Shown piece after piece: positions 44,743-56,653 of a stretch of 64,000 nucleotides of DNA (positions are counted from its first letter, which is position 1; each line of letters starts with the position of its first letter). Both the position numbers and the translations under genes were made by a program. The stretch comes from Lepas anatifera (taxonomy: Eukaryota > Arthropoda > Thecostraca > Lepadidae): the NCBI GenBank assembly GCA_034440635.1, contig JAOTON010001492.1, positions 62,001 through 126,000 of the forward strand, read 5' to 3'. The notes below the pieces were generated by a model. That model was not told where the DNA came from. It ran no database searches and saw only the letters and a program-made list of their open reading frames with translations.

Positions 44743-46556
44743 CAGGCCATTTTTTAACATGTTAACTGGGGGGCATATGCCCCCAGTCGGCCGAAATGCC
44801 CCCCCCAGTGCCCGGGAATTGGCCCCCCAGTGAAAAAGACAGGAGATTACTTAAACTGCAACAAATGAAAACTCACCTAATGAAAATAAGACAGAACACA
44901 ACCCTATAATAATAATTCAGTTTTATTGCTGGTACCAAATTGGCAGTCTACAAAAGTTGTGTTACACAATTTCCATCCATGGCTGTCTCCTCCATCGTGC
45001 GAAGACGAAACAAAGCGCGTAGTTACGGGAAATCCCGGCAAAGCAACCTCAGCATCAAATAATTACAATGCTGGAGATGAACGCTGGCCTACAACCAAAA
45101 AATCATGCTCTATCCGACCGGAAGCCCCGACCCCAGCCAGTGTTGCGAGATTGTATGATACTCTCATTTCACACGCGGTCAGTTGTGAGCGCTTAGAGCT
45201 CGTTCGTGGATTAGACGGGACACGGTGTAGGCAAAGCGCGCAAGACTGGTTGCTGGTGTGGCGGTGTGAAGTGCTTCGTCTTTTTATTTATTATTGTGGT
45301 GGTAGCATACATAAACGTCACCACCGGTAAAAAAGCGAGGGGGCCAGCCAAACTTTAACCTGATGCTGACGACAAATTTTCCACGTTAGTACCAAAAACT
45401 GTTCGAATTTGAGGTCCTCGTTGCTTTCCGCAGCGGCTGGTTATACAAATTTCCGATTTTTCTCCAATTTTGATTGAGATCAGGAAATTGCTGGTCAGAA
45501 AGTGGGGGTCCCCCTTTTCCGAGGCTTGTAGCATACATGAAATTTATAGTGAGATCGCTGCATCAATTTGTTCTGCAAAATCGATAATTTGTTAGCTGGC
45601 CTTTCTTATCGATTCCTAGATGTTAAAAATGGGGAGAGATTAAATATTCGGCCACAGCCTTTCGTTGAAATCATCGAACTGTCTTCAGAGAAACCTTTCC
45701 AACAAGGAAAGAGCTGGGGACGCCATATGACCCTGGTAGTGCGTCGATAAGCCTAAAACATTATTAACTGGTTTTTGTACTACATTCCCCAGATGATTTT
45801 GACAGCAACAGCCACACATCATAGTAGGTTTGTCCATAAAACGTATCTTGACTTAGCCTATAAACCACTCGTGTTCGAAACTTAAGGAATTTACTTACCT
45901 TGCCACACTCATAAAGCAAAATAAGAAAATAACCTTTTCGTTTGGAATACGTTGCGGCAGCTTCATGGCTGCCAGGTTCGCCATTTTGTGACCAAATATC
46001 TCGAATCGGGCCTTTTTTGCGTTTGGCCCCACGACTTTTTTTCGGTTGGCTCTTTCTTGGAATCTGGCCCTTTTTGCCCCTTTTTTAGCAGCTGTCACCT
46101 AAGCTATTTCTGGTTTGTCCCTTGTCCTATAAATATGGCTTCTTTTGACCTCATCGGGTCTTGAATACGATATTCTGACACCGAAAAAGCAGCAGAGAAG
46201 CAGAAAAAAATGGTATGATGGTGGGAGGGAGGGACAGAACACTGTTAAAATCACGATTCACAAGAATGATGGCCACCGAAAACCGGACGCGAAGTAGGCG
46301 AGACTACATGTGCCCTTTGGGTGGCAATTCGATGGCAAAGTGCGCCCTAGGAGGCTCCGCACTCCTCACTTACCAAAATCCTAGTTCCGCCACTGTTCCA
46401 AGAGCAAAAAATGCATAGTTGGGGAGAAAGCAATAAATTTTAGCGGGGAGAGGTGCAGCCAAGATGATTATTGATGCTAACAAATATTCTGGTTATGTGG
46501 ATAAAATCATTTGATAGTCACGCTGGATTGGAAGGGCACCCCTGGCTTCCTATTAA

Positions 46557-47005
46557 AGGGAATGTGGCACCTTCACAACGTGATTTTAACTGAGATAGCC
46601 AAGTTGTAAAGCAAGTCGGAAAACCCGGTACTCCATATTTCATTTGTCTTGGAACTCGATATTTCCGTAGAAAAAGGCTAAAACCTACCTGACACCAGCC
46701 CCCATCAGCCCCCCGTCGCCGGCGGCCATTGTTGTGAGCTACTGGTGTGACGACATATGCTGACGTCACGATGAGCATCAGCCAATCGAAGCCCTTGAAG
46801 CGTTTCAAGTATGGTAGTGGTTGCCAGATCGTGACATCATCCACAGGCTGATATTTACTTCTTTTTCTAGAGGAGTATTTTTAAAACAAAATATTGAGCT
46901 TATTGTGAATTTTTTAGAGAAATCATGAGTGCTTCCATTATTTTTGGCTAAAAGTACGCCTAATTTCACTAAAGTCCAGGATTTGACCAAGGTGCCACAT
47001 TCCCT
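46557..47005 (+). mobile_element. TTAA MITE, family E, copy 1
   Basis: The ends are AGGGAATGTGGCACCTT and AAGGTGCCACATTCCCT, with TTAA on the left (46553-46556) and a TTAA shared with copy 2 on the right (47006-47009). Length 449 bp, non-coding. Confidence 0.9.
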
Positions 47006-47009
47006 TTAA

Positions 47010-47464
47010 AGGGAATGTGGCATCTTGGTCGAATCCTAGAATTTAGTGTAAGTAGGGGAAATTTTAGCCGAAAATCAAGGAGGCGTCCATGATTTCTCTG
47101 AAAAAATTTAAAATAAGCTCAATATTTTCATTTTTTAAATGCTCCTCTAGGAAAAGAAAGAAATATCTGCCAGTGGATGATGTCATGATCTAACAACCAC
47201 TACCATATTCAATACGCTTCAAGGACTTCGATTGGCTGATACTCACCGTGACGTCAGCGTATGTCGTCACACCAACAGCCATAACAACTGTGGCCTGCTG
47301 CTAACGGTACATGATGGGTGCATCTCAGGTAGGTTTTAGTTTTTTTCTACAGAAATCTCGAGTTCTAAAACAAATGACAGGTATATTGAGTACCGGGTTT
47401 TCCGACTTCCTTTACAACTTGGCTATCTCCGTTAAAATCACGTTATGAAGTTGCCACATTCCCT
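47010..47464 (-). mobile_element. TTAA MITE, family E, copy 2, inverted
   Basis: Its sequence is the reverse complement of copy 1 with about 10-15 percent differences. The left end AGGGAATGTGGCATCTTGG abuts the shared TTAA; the right end TTGCCACATTCCCT is followed by GTAA, a decayed TTAA. Length 455 bp. Confidence 0.9.
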
Positions 47465-47886
47465 GTAAGTGAGTAGTGTGCTAGAAAATATTGCGTCAAG
47501 TAAATATAAAAGTGGCAACAATTAGTTTTAAACAGTGATACAAGTCGCTTTTTCTGTGGGCTTATGACGACCGCTAGTGGTTGTTTTAGCCTCAAATCTG
47601 GCTTTTGTGGTATTTATTTGGCTACTTTGGTGAAAATAAAATTTTGCCCCTCTTTGACCCTTTTTCTAACCCGATTTTACCTTTTCCGCGGAAAAAAATT
47701 GGCAGCCCTGGACAGCATTTATAACTTCGAATAACATGGAATAACACAAAAATTGAAATATTGTTTAACACTAAAGCGTCTAAGTCTTGTCAAACCCCCT
47801 CAAAATGAGGCTTTGATCCCCTGAAGACACTATAATGGCCAGCAAAAGAAATGCCCCCCACTGACTTTTCCTTAAAAAATGCCCTG

Positions 47887-49080
47887 CCTCTAGGGGCCCA
47901 TCTGGAGCCCCCTGCTCACGAAAGGCCCAACGTCTGGGGTCCACTGCATCTACGGGGTACTCTGCCAATGGGGGTCCACCTTCCCTAGGGAGCCCAGCTA
48001 CTGGGGCCGACTACATCTAGGGGAGCCCACTGAAAAAGGGACCAAGTTTTCCAAGGGACCTAGCTGCTGGGGGCCCCTGCTCGTGTGGGCCCCCTTATTA
48101 CGGGGTCCTAACGTCTGAGGAAGAATGCATCTAGGGGGCCCATTGCCAATAGGGTTCAACTTCCCCTCGGGACCCCAGCTGTGCCCCTGCTCGTGGGGGC
48201 CTCTGCTCACGAGGGTCCCCAACGTCTGGGGTCCACTGCATCTAGAGGGCCCTCTGCCAATGGGGTTCACTTTCCCTAGGGACCACAGCTGCTGGGGGTC
48301 CCTGCTGGTGCGGCCCCATGCTCACGGGGTCCCCAACGTCTGGGGCTGACTGCATCTAGGGGGCCCACTGCCAATTGGAGTCCAGTTTCCCTACGGACCC
48401 CAGCTTCCAGGGACCCCTGCTCACGAGGGTCCCAACGCCTGGCGCCGACCACATCCAGGGGGCCCACCGTCGATAGGGATCCAATATCCCTAGGGACACA
48501 AAAACTGGGATCCCCTGCTCGTGGGCTCCCTGCTCAAGGGGACTCAACGTCCGGCGCCGATTGCATCTAGAGGCCCACCGCAAATTGGGGTTCACCTTCA
48601 CTAGGGACCCCAGCTGATGGGGGCCCCCTGCTCGCGAGCACCCTGCTCACGGGAGCCCAACGACGTTTGGGGCTGACTGCATATAGGGGGCCCACTACCA
48701 CTTGATGTTCACTTTTCCTCGGCACCTAAACTTCTGGGGGCCCCTGGTCATGGGGCCCCAAGGTCTGGTGCCGACTGCATCTAGGGGCCCACCGCCAATG
48801 GGAGTCCACTTTCCATGGGACCCCAGTTCCTGGGGCCTCCTGCTTTTGGGGCACCCTGATCATGGGGGCCCAACTTCTGGGGCCCACTGTATCTAGGGGG
48901 CCTCTGGCAATGGGGTCCACTTTCCCTAGGGACCCAACTGCTGCGGGGTCCTGCTCGTGGATCCCCCTGCTCACAGGGGCCTCAACGTTTGGGGCCGACT
49001 GCATCAAGAAGCCCACTACCAATAGTCTTCACTTTCCCTGGGGATCCCAGCTCCTGGGCGCCCATTTCATTTCAATCGAC
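47887..49080. repeat. ~110-bp-period satellite, right part
   Basis: The landmark GACTGCATCTAGGGGG (with variants) recurs at about 47940, 48008, 48122, 48233, 48347, 48448, 48558, 48675, 48773, 48885 and 48998. Spacing is mostly 98-117 bases. Each unit reads CACTGCCAATGGGG, TCCACTTTCCCTAGGGACC, CCAGCTGCTGGGG, CTGCTCGTGGG, CTGCTCACGGGG, CCAACGTCTGGGG. No real open frame. Confidence 0.92.
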
Positions 49081-49263
49081 TAAACTCGACGTCAAAGAAA
49101 ATGGGTGCACAATATACCGGCCTGAAGAAGTAGGTCAGTTGGCGCAGAGTTCCGCCGATTCACTATAGGCCGTCGAGGGGCCCACTAAAAAACTAGCTGG
49201 TGTGCTAGCACCAGGAGCACCAATGGGAGTTACGCCCCTGATAACCAGGGATGCGGAGCCGAG

Positions 49264-49426
49264 ACCATTTTGGACGGCTCCGGCTCCGGCTCCGGTCCGG
49301 GGTTATGATTTCGGCTCCGGCTCCGGCTCCGGCTCCGGGTTCAAGTGTCCTAACGGCTCCGGCTCCGGCTCCGGCTCCGGGAAAAATAGTCGGCTCCGAC
49401 CGGCTCCGGCTCCGGCTCCGGCCCGG
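49264..49426. repeat. (CGGCTC)n block, left subterminal
   Basis: Blocks of three to four GGCTCC hexamers are separated by short spacers such as GGTTATGATTT and TCAAGTGTCCTAA. The arrangement parallels the block at the other end of the element. Confidence 0.9.
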
Positions 49427-49747
49427 TAATGTACCTATATCCACAATGTGATCGAAACGTTCTCAAGGGCGTGAAAGCCCATCAGATACAAAGTGACTAT
49501 GTATTTGTACGAATGAAAAATGGCGACTGGATGAACGAACGCTCTTGACCAGATGCCAAAGGCCAGTGAACCTCAAAACTGGACCAACCTACACTGCAGT
49601 GCAGTCGTATGGCAAACTGCACTGCACTGTTATGGCAAACAGAAATATGGGTCAGACATGCCCGCATACCCACATAAAAATTAAAGATACAACGATCAAG
49701 TAAAACTTGGACAGCCCGCAAAGAAAAACCTCGATGAGCTAACAGCA

Positions 49748-50519
49748 GGGTCGTTCAAATTTTTTTCAGATTCGAACCCACTTTTTTCCCATTATATATT
49801 CAATTCTAATTTCAATGAGCCACATTCCAAGCGTCTACGACAGCGGGAAAGATCGCCTCGACACGGTTAAAGATTTCATGTTTCGGGCGCAATTGGCCAC
49901 CCGGCGTTGCAGTCTCCCCTTGTTAAATTCGGATGAAAGGGGTGCATAACCTACCAGTAAAGACAGCCTGGCATGTGCGTGCGTATAAGAGCGGTAGATG
50001 GCATTTAACATGCAGGCATCTACTTGTCAGATGTATTTGCAGCGCAATACAAATACATGTTATTCCACAAAAGACCTGAAATTAAATGATTCAGCACCCT
50101 AGTACTCTAAATCCCGACAGAACAGGAATGCCTTCCGGAGGCGAACCTTTCTCTAGTAACTAACACTGGAGAACGTCGTGAGGCAGATGCTTCTCCCTAT
50201 TCTCCTGCGAACTATTTAAGAGCTCTGGTACTGATAAAAGAAGATCCTGTTTCATATTTTTACCCTTTAGGTGGCTCACGAAATCTTCCACCAGCTTCAC
50301 ACCACGTTCTGTGGGACCATTCACGACAGTAAGTTCTGGAATACCTTGAAACAGGGGAAGCTATACCAGTCACCAGCTTCTCAACGGAGCCATTTCATGT
50401 TAGAATCTTTCAGATTCAGGCGCTCGAATACCATCCAGCTTTCAGGAATGAGAAATTGGGAGAGGCTTGGTATCGAGCCGAGCTCTTCATAGCCTCTGTC
50501 GGAAACTTTAGCCTACCTA
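49748..50519 (+). repeat. Long inverted repeat, left arm
   Basis: It begins GGGTCGTTCAAAT and ends CGGAAACTTTAGCCTACC. The right arm at 51372-52150 is its reverse complement with scattered substitutions and short indels. Example: GTCTACGACAGCGGGAAAGA here and its exact complement at about 52040. Confidence 0.9.
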
Positions 50520-50980
50520 ACTGAAAGGTGGATGGTTTTGCTGTTTAGGCCAGGTACTGTATCACTGCCTTTTTACCTTTAGCATTGTGATTCTTATTTG
50601 CGAAGCAGATTATAACTTTCTGGTCACAAATAACAGTTGCGTTTGCACATTGACTTCAGCGCCTCTACACAATATCGGAGTATTATCTCGAATTGCGCAA
50701 GCTGGTTTACGTGTGGCTGTCAGGAGGGGTTGTCTCCAACAACTGTCTGTTTAGAAGACCCGGAGCTCACCAGCGAGCCATATTATGGAATATCGGACAT
50801 TTATGGCATGAAGTGCGTGGTACTACTGTGTCAGATTCCGTTCATCATTCCAGAAGATAGTTAAAGACAGAATATTATAATTTTTGGAGTTTAACAACGC
50901 ATCAACTGCTCAGGTCATATGTCATCAGAGGAGAGAGGGAAAGAATTAGCTCGGGCTAGAGCAGGGCGCCAGGTTCTGCC

Positions 50981-51073
50981 CCTGGGTGGGCTCGAACCCA
51001 CGACACCCAGCACATAATGAATGTCATTGGCAAGCCGAGCGCAAGCGCTAACCGACTGAGCCACTCAGACTCC
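50981..51073 (-). repeat. tRNA-derived sequence in the inverted-repeat spacer
   Basis: The minus strand reads GGAGTCTGAGTGGCTCAGTC then GGTTAGCGC, a good A box with D arm. A 40-base central region follows, then GTGGGTTCGAGCCCAC, a good B box with T arm. The central part is too long for a normal tRNA and the acceptor stem does not close, so it is a tRNA-derived SINE head or pseudogene. Confidence 0.65.
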
Positions 51074-51371
51074 GAAACAGTTCGCGGCTTTCCTTATAAG
51101 TGGTTCTAAACCATGCATTTGGGTTCCTCCGTCGGGATAGTCAGCTTTAGAGCCTTCTATGAGCCTCAAAGCTATCCATAAAATGCAATGCAGTGCTTTC
51201 ATTAAGTTAATATAGAAATCGCCCTGAATGTGCTGAAATCAATTTGTCATCAGCTGTGGTATCTGTGCACAGAAAGTTATATTCTGTCGCGCTGGTGAGA
51301 ACCACCATCGTGGAGGTAAGGAGCCAGTCGCACAACAATTGGCCAAAACAGCAAACGATTCACATTTGACT

Positions 51372-52150
51372 AGGGCAGGCTTAAGTTTCCGATAGAGGCT
51401 ATGAAGAGCTCTGTAAATGGTCGGTACTAAGCCTCAGCCAGCTTGTTACTCCTGACAGCTGGCTGGTATTCGATTGCCTGAATCTGAAATATTCTGACCA
51501 GAAATGGCTCCGTTGAGAAGCTGGTATAGCTTCCCCTGTTTCAAGGTATTCCAGAACTTACTGTCGTGAACGGTCCCACAGAACGTGGAGTGAAGCTGGT
51601 GGAAGATTTTGTGAGCCACCTAAAGGATAAAAATATGAAACAGTATCTTCTTTTATCAGTACCAGAGCTCTTAAATAGTTCGCAGAAGAATATGGAGAAG
51701 TCCCTGCCTCACGACGTTCTCCAGCGATAGTTACTAGAGAAAGGTTCGCCTCCGGAAGGCATTCATGTTCTGTCGGGATTTAGAGTACAAGGGTGCTGAA
51801 TCATTTAATTTCAGATCTTTTGTGGGATAACATGTATTTGTATTGCGCTACATATACATCTGACAAGTAAATGCCTGCATGTTAAATCCCATCTACCGCT
51901 CTTATACACACGCACATGCCACGCTGTCTTTACTGGTAGGTTATGCACCCCTTATATCCCAATTTAACAAGGGGAGACTGCAACGCCGGGCGGCCAACAG
52001 CGCCCGAAACATGAAATCTTTAACCGTTTTGAGGCGATCTTTCCCGCTGTCGTAGACGCTTGGAATGTAGCTCATTGAAATCAGAATTGAATATATAACG
52101 GCAAAAAGTGAGTTCGAGTCTGAAAAGAAAAAAGTTTGTTTGAACGACCC
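51372..52150 (-). repeat. Long inverted repeat, right arm
   Basis: Complement of 49748-50519. Both arms read through to the same outer edge (GGGTCGTTCAAA-type text), so the repeat ends sharply at both sides rather than fading. Confidence 0.9.
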
Positions 52151-52429
52151 TAAGTTAACAGTGTTCAACATCGAAAAACACATCAGATAGGCTGATGGCA
52201 TAATTCCTTTTCGAGAAAAATCGGAACCAACCACCCTACTCCCCAGGGCCCAGCAGCTGGTTCGCTCACTATGGGGAGATGGGAGCAAAGATTTTATTGC
52301 TCAACAGACCTAGTGTAAACACGTTTTTCAAACAATTTCTTCGGCCTTTGGGGGCCAAAAGATAGTCTGCCCCTTCCAGGGCTTTGGGTGGGGGGCATGA
52401 CCGGAATGGCATACCCCTGCGTCTGTCAA

Positions 52430-52560
52430 CAGGGGCGGATGCAGGCCGACGGTATGGGGTAAATCGTGAAAAACATATGGTTTTTTTAAGAAAATCGCCA
52501 AAAATTGGGCAGTTTGGGGGCAAATGCCTTTTTTGCTTCCCCCTCATGGATCCGCCAGTG
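52430..52560. mobile_element. Short hAT-like MITE (131 bp)
   Basis: The ends are CAGGGGCGGATGCAGG and CATGGATCCGCCAGTG. Flanks TCTGTCAA and TCCGTCAA match at seven of eight positions. It lies within the 49.2-52.9-kb element. Just left of it, 52315-52429 is the reverse complement of part of another MITE at 56897-57000. Confidence 0.75.
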
Positions 52561-52800
52561 TCCGTCAATGCTTTCATTTGTTGCCAATTTCTGCCCATGC
52601 TAAATGGCCGGGGCGCATTACCTGCCCGAGAGTGAGACCGTCTACGGAACACCCTAGTTGCAATATTTCATTAATCTCGATATACATAACATATTGCGAA
52701 AATGTAATATTTCAGGTGAATAAAGGTGTTTCCATGCGACATCTCACGAGGTAAAATGTGACCATTTCACGTTTGATTTTTGGTAATTTTACAGCTCTTT

Positions 52801-52942
52801 GGGAGCCGGAGCCGGACCCTTTCTGACGGCTCCGGCTCCGGCTCCGGCTCCGATCAAAAGTGTTTCGGCGGCTCCGGCTCCGGCTCCGGCTCCGGGCAAA
52901 ATGGTCGGCTCCGACCGGCTCCGGCTCCGGCTCCGGCTCCGC
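52801..52942. repeat. (CGGCTC)n block, right subterminal
   Basis: GGCTCC hexamers are separated by spacers such as GATCAAAAGTGTTT and GGGCAAAATGGT. The piece CAAAATGGTCGGCTCCGACC has a counterpart at the left end. Confidence 0.9.
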
Positions 52943-52957
52943 ATCCCTGCTGATAAC

Positions 52958-54240
52958 ATCCATTTTTTTCTGATTTTACCCCCTACTCATGTAACGCTTT
53001 GTGACACAATGTTTAACGCTTGATAAGGTGGTGGTTGACTTCCCCATCCCCCTTTGCGTTACGTGTTCTATGGACTGTATGACCCGTAAGTTTGTTAATA
53101 AATCGAAACACTTGTCAAATTTTTAGTGAGCCCTCTAACACTGCAGAGTTCCATCTGGCATCGATACCTAGATTAAAACGTATACTAAAACCAGTTTCCT
53201 GTCGTCAACGGCTTCTTCTAATGGTTGGGAAATGATCACAACACCGCAGAAAAAGAAGATAATACTTTTTCCCGAATCCGGAATACAATTTTCCCGCATG
53301 GAACGACACGTGAAGAGGCGCCTAAGAATCTCCGCCAGGAGGTACCCCGGAAACCCGAGGATTCCGCTGGGCCCGCGCTCCCCTGCACGTGCATTGGGAC
53401 CGGTTTTGCTGTCTGCGCTAAAATCGGCAGTTGCGGTCGAGTGTTATGGTGTCGCGGGTGGGTATAGTCATTCTGCTCGAGAGCTTGTTGGGGCTTCCCC
53501 GAACCTGTGGACCAGCTCGGCCTAGGAACACGAAACAGGTCAGTCGCTGTTCTTTCCTCACTTTGTTCACTGGTGTTCTACTGCCAGAATCTGTCAAACT
53601 GAGGAGAAGCGAGTAGACAGCACGGTAATTTCCGTAACGGGTAGGGACACGAGTGATTTAACCTACCCTTCTATCCGCTTTCCCATCTACTCTTACCTAA
53701 ATCTGCTCTAAGGAAAATGCCAAATGCCCCTGCACGTGATTGGAACTATTTTCTCGATCCGGGTGTTCCTGGAAAGGCTGGTGCGGACGCAGTAGTACAC
53801 ACTATGGAATACTAATATTCCAGCCAGGGCAGTTGGTTCCAGCAGAGTCCTGGCCCCTCCCAACTCTCCTTTCCGGATCTCCCCTTGACCTATGCCTTTG
53901 CAAGTGCAGGGGAAAGCGGAGAGGACTGGAAAACAAATGACTGGTGAAATGGGACGCAATCAACTTAAACTGGGTCAGAAAAAGACTGGGCACCTATGTT
54001 TAAACTATCTCACCTCAATGAATGAATTGCTTTGGGAACACAGAAAATGCTAACTCATTTCACTCTGCAGAAACTTTGGAGGAGAATTCCACAGCGTCGC
54101 AGGGTAATTCCGAGAGCGAGTGGTGTAATGCGGTGAAATGCGGTGAACTTTGACATGCCATAGTACTTTTTGGCCGCACTGCCGTGCCAACGATATCCTT
54201 TCTTCGGCTTGCAACCATCTCTATGGTTGAGATTTTGGAA
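52958..54240. other. Unique-looking spacer, no gene seen
   Basis: Several frames of 60-97 codons are open around 53225-53530 and 53708-53993. They lack family resemblance and paired splice sites, so no gene is called. Confidence 0.4.
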
Positions 54241-56530
54241 CGCATAGGCGGATCCAGGGTGGCCGATCAGGGGTACGACCCAAGCCATAGGCGGGTCCAG
54301 GATTTTCTATCGAGGGGGAAGGGTCAGTGACCCAAAATAGGTTTTGCGCTAGGGTGTCGAGTGGAAAATTCAGCTCGGAATGTATGGTGAGTGAGTGGAA
54401 AATTCCCCAAAATGTATGGCGGAGTAAAAATTTCCAATTTGGGTACTCAGGTGGTAAACTCTCAGAGCCCTTGTTTGAACTAAGGGATGGATATTTCCTT
54501 TAATTTTTTCAAAGTAAATATTTTTAAATCGTTCCCAAGCAGCATTGTTTGACCATTGCCATGTGAAAATTTGGGTTAAGCAGATAAATCTTTCCCAACT
54601 GAAACCCCCTGATGCAGTCTTCAAATTTTTTTAAGGAATTGGGTGAATTTCCACAAATAAAAAACTTTTTGGGGGCTTCTGAGACCAACCTTCGGGGGAA
54701 AACTCTGGGAGCCACCAAGACTAACATTTGTGGGAGGAAGATCAACTCTTGGGGGCTTCCCTAGACCAACTCTTGTGCCCCTCCTCTCCTCTCCCACACG
54801 ACCAGCTCTAAAGGGCCCCTGAGACGAAATATTGGGGCCCCCTTAGACCAACTCTACAGAGGGGCCTTCGAGATCGGCAGGTGGTAAAAAATGAAATGGA
54901 TTTTTCATGCAATACGTAGTGCTAAAATTAATTATCTAAGCATACACTGTATAGTTTTTTCTGTCCGGGACAACGCCCCTCCTATACCTATACCTATAGT
55001 TATCGGAATTTTGGAGGCCACTCCTGACCTCAATCACTGTACCTCGCATACACCTATGCTGGGCCCAGTAGAACCTTTGGTTTACACCTAACTAACCCAA
55101 ACGAAACTACAAACTTTCTATCATGGCAATAAACTCTTCCAGACTCTTGCTAAAAGTTTCTCTTCTTTACCTATCAATTCCCTGCTTCTTTTCAAATATA
55201 TACTCACCTTCATATGAATATGCTGCTTTCTATCAATATCTAATCGAAGCTACAGCCTCCTTTCTGTCTTGTTTCTTCCTTTCGTATACAATCAGCCAGG
55301 CGCGGCGGGTTGCGACAGCGTCAGAGCGAGTACTAATTTAAATTTCTGATCGCTTTCCGCTTGCCGGTCGCATGAGCAACATAATTTGCATTTCAAAACT
55401 TGCTCTCAATTAATTTTCTAAATCCTTATAGACTAGAAAATTGTACAACTAAAAGCGCACCAAGAGGAAGATTAACAATGTTTTGTCAATAACGAATATG
55501 AAAACGGCCTTTCAAAAAGCCTAAAGATACCGCTTTTATTTACTAGATATAAAGACGGCGATTTTGTAAGTCCACGCCAGCCATACAAAAAGTGTCAATG
55601 TTTGAAGGGTAACTGGATGCATTCTTGTTGCCCCAAAAATCATTTAATGAAAATGTAGTGTTTCAATGTATTCAAGTACCGGACACTTTCAGTTGAACTT
55701 AAATATCAGCGTATTTATGCCTAGGGTGTCGTAGGGTGTCGTGAGTGGATTTGGGTGTCACAGGGCGTGGACGCAGCAATGAAGGGCTGATATGGATAAA
55801 AATTATTTTCTTCGAAATAAATGGTCAATTTTCTACCATACAATGTCACAAAATATGCTGCTTAGCATACAAATTTCAAGATAATTGCTTTTAACAACAA
55901 GATGACCAAAATGGTTTTTCACTATTCTCGGTACCAAAAATACAATAACAACTTTTCAAGGACGTAAGCCTAGAAGTCATGTGCACAGATAAACTGCTTT
56001 CCAGGAATGTATCTTTCAAAGCGGTCAGCTCATTTTTTGGCAACACAAGGCTAGGGTATCTAATTTTCCACTCACCAATTTTGTGAGTGGTGGAATTTAG
56101 TGGCGGTGTTCACCCATTGGAACTTTCTCAGGTGGGGCAGGGGCACTGAGCGTCTGGCCTGCGCCAGAATTTCGATTCTGTTGTTCTACTGAAATCGGTG
56201 GATATAAGGATGCCAAGTATAATTGGCTAGAAAAATAGAAATCGCTAGATTCTCTTGCAGAAAAGCCAGAGAAGCGCATAAGAGCCGAGTTAGTTTAGCG
56301 ATCTCTTAGTCGATTCTGCTGCTCTCTTTTTCCAGTGGACGTTGGTAGAGGAGGTAATGGAACTGGCCTTTGTAGTAAGTATTGCTGAGTAAAATTAAAT
56401 AGTAGTAAGTATTATTGGAAGTGAGGGGAAAATTCAACAAAAATATATAAAAGTGGGTGGAAAATTCTGCTTGACTGGGTGTCGTTCTGCCCCAGCACCC
56501 CAGGTTTTGGGACACTGGGAAGGGTGAGGT
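54241..56530. other. Repeat-derived region with GTGGAAAATT boxes
   Basis: Two tandem hAT-like left ends (CATAGGCGGATCCAGG at 54244 and CATAGGCGGGTCCAGG at about 54289) precede several GAGTGGAAAATTC boxes (54360-54480, about 56060-56095, about 56430-56470). GGGTGTCG boxes lie at about 55725-55765. Between them, 54900-55700 is AT-rich unique sequence. No gene is supported. Confidence 0.45.
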
Positions 56531-56653
56531 GGAGGGAGTAAGATCGTGGGGTGCCATCCAGACCAGGGGCGCCGCTTTTGAACGGTACAACCTATCAGGA
56601 GGGCGCCAAATCCTGTCATGGGCGTCGATGCTCGCATCCTGGGTGGGTGGCAG

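Larger units (their letters stand above)
44743..47886. mobile_element. hAT-like element inserted in satellite (3144 bp)
   Basis: The termini are CAGGCCATTTTTTAAC and, read inwards from the right, CAGGGCATTTTTTAAGG. Both are followed by CAGTGGGGGGCAT-like subterminal text (CTGGGGGGCAT at left). The octamer CCTCTAGG is repeated perfectly at 44735-44742 and 47887-47894. Satellite lies directly on both sides. No transposase is recognisable; the longest frame (44926-45330, plus strand) resembles no family known to me. Two copies of a TTAA MITE sit inside at 46557-47464. Confidence 0.88.
49246..52949. mobile_element. hAT-like element with GGCTCC ends and an inverted repeat (3704 bp)
   Basis: The termini CAGGGATGCGGAGCCG and CGGCTCCGCATCCCTG are perfect 16-bp inverted repeats. 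The octamer CTGATAAC is repeated perfectly at 49238-49245 and 52950-52957. Just inside each end is a (CGGCTC)n block (about 49264-49426 and 52801-52942). The middle is a ~775-bp inverted repeat around an 852-bp spacer holding a tRNA-like sequence; a 131-bp hAT-like MITE is nested at 52430. No transposase frame is seen. Confidence 0.9.

Noticed and set aside
44926..45330. 134-residue plus-strand open frame inside the 3.14-kb hAT-like element, as a transposase remnant
   Set aside because: No hAT dimerisation-domain or zinc-finger BED motif is visible; length alone is weak evidence.
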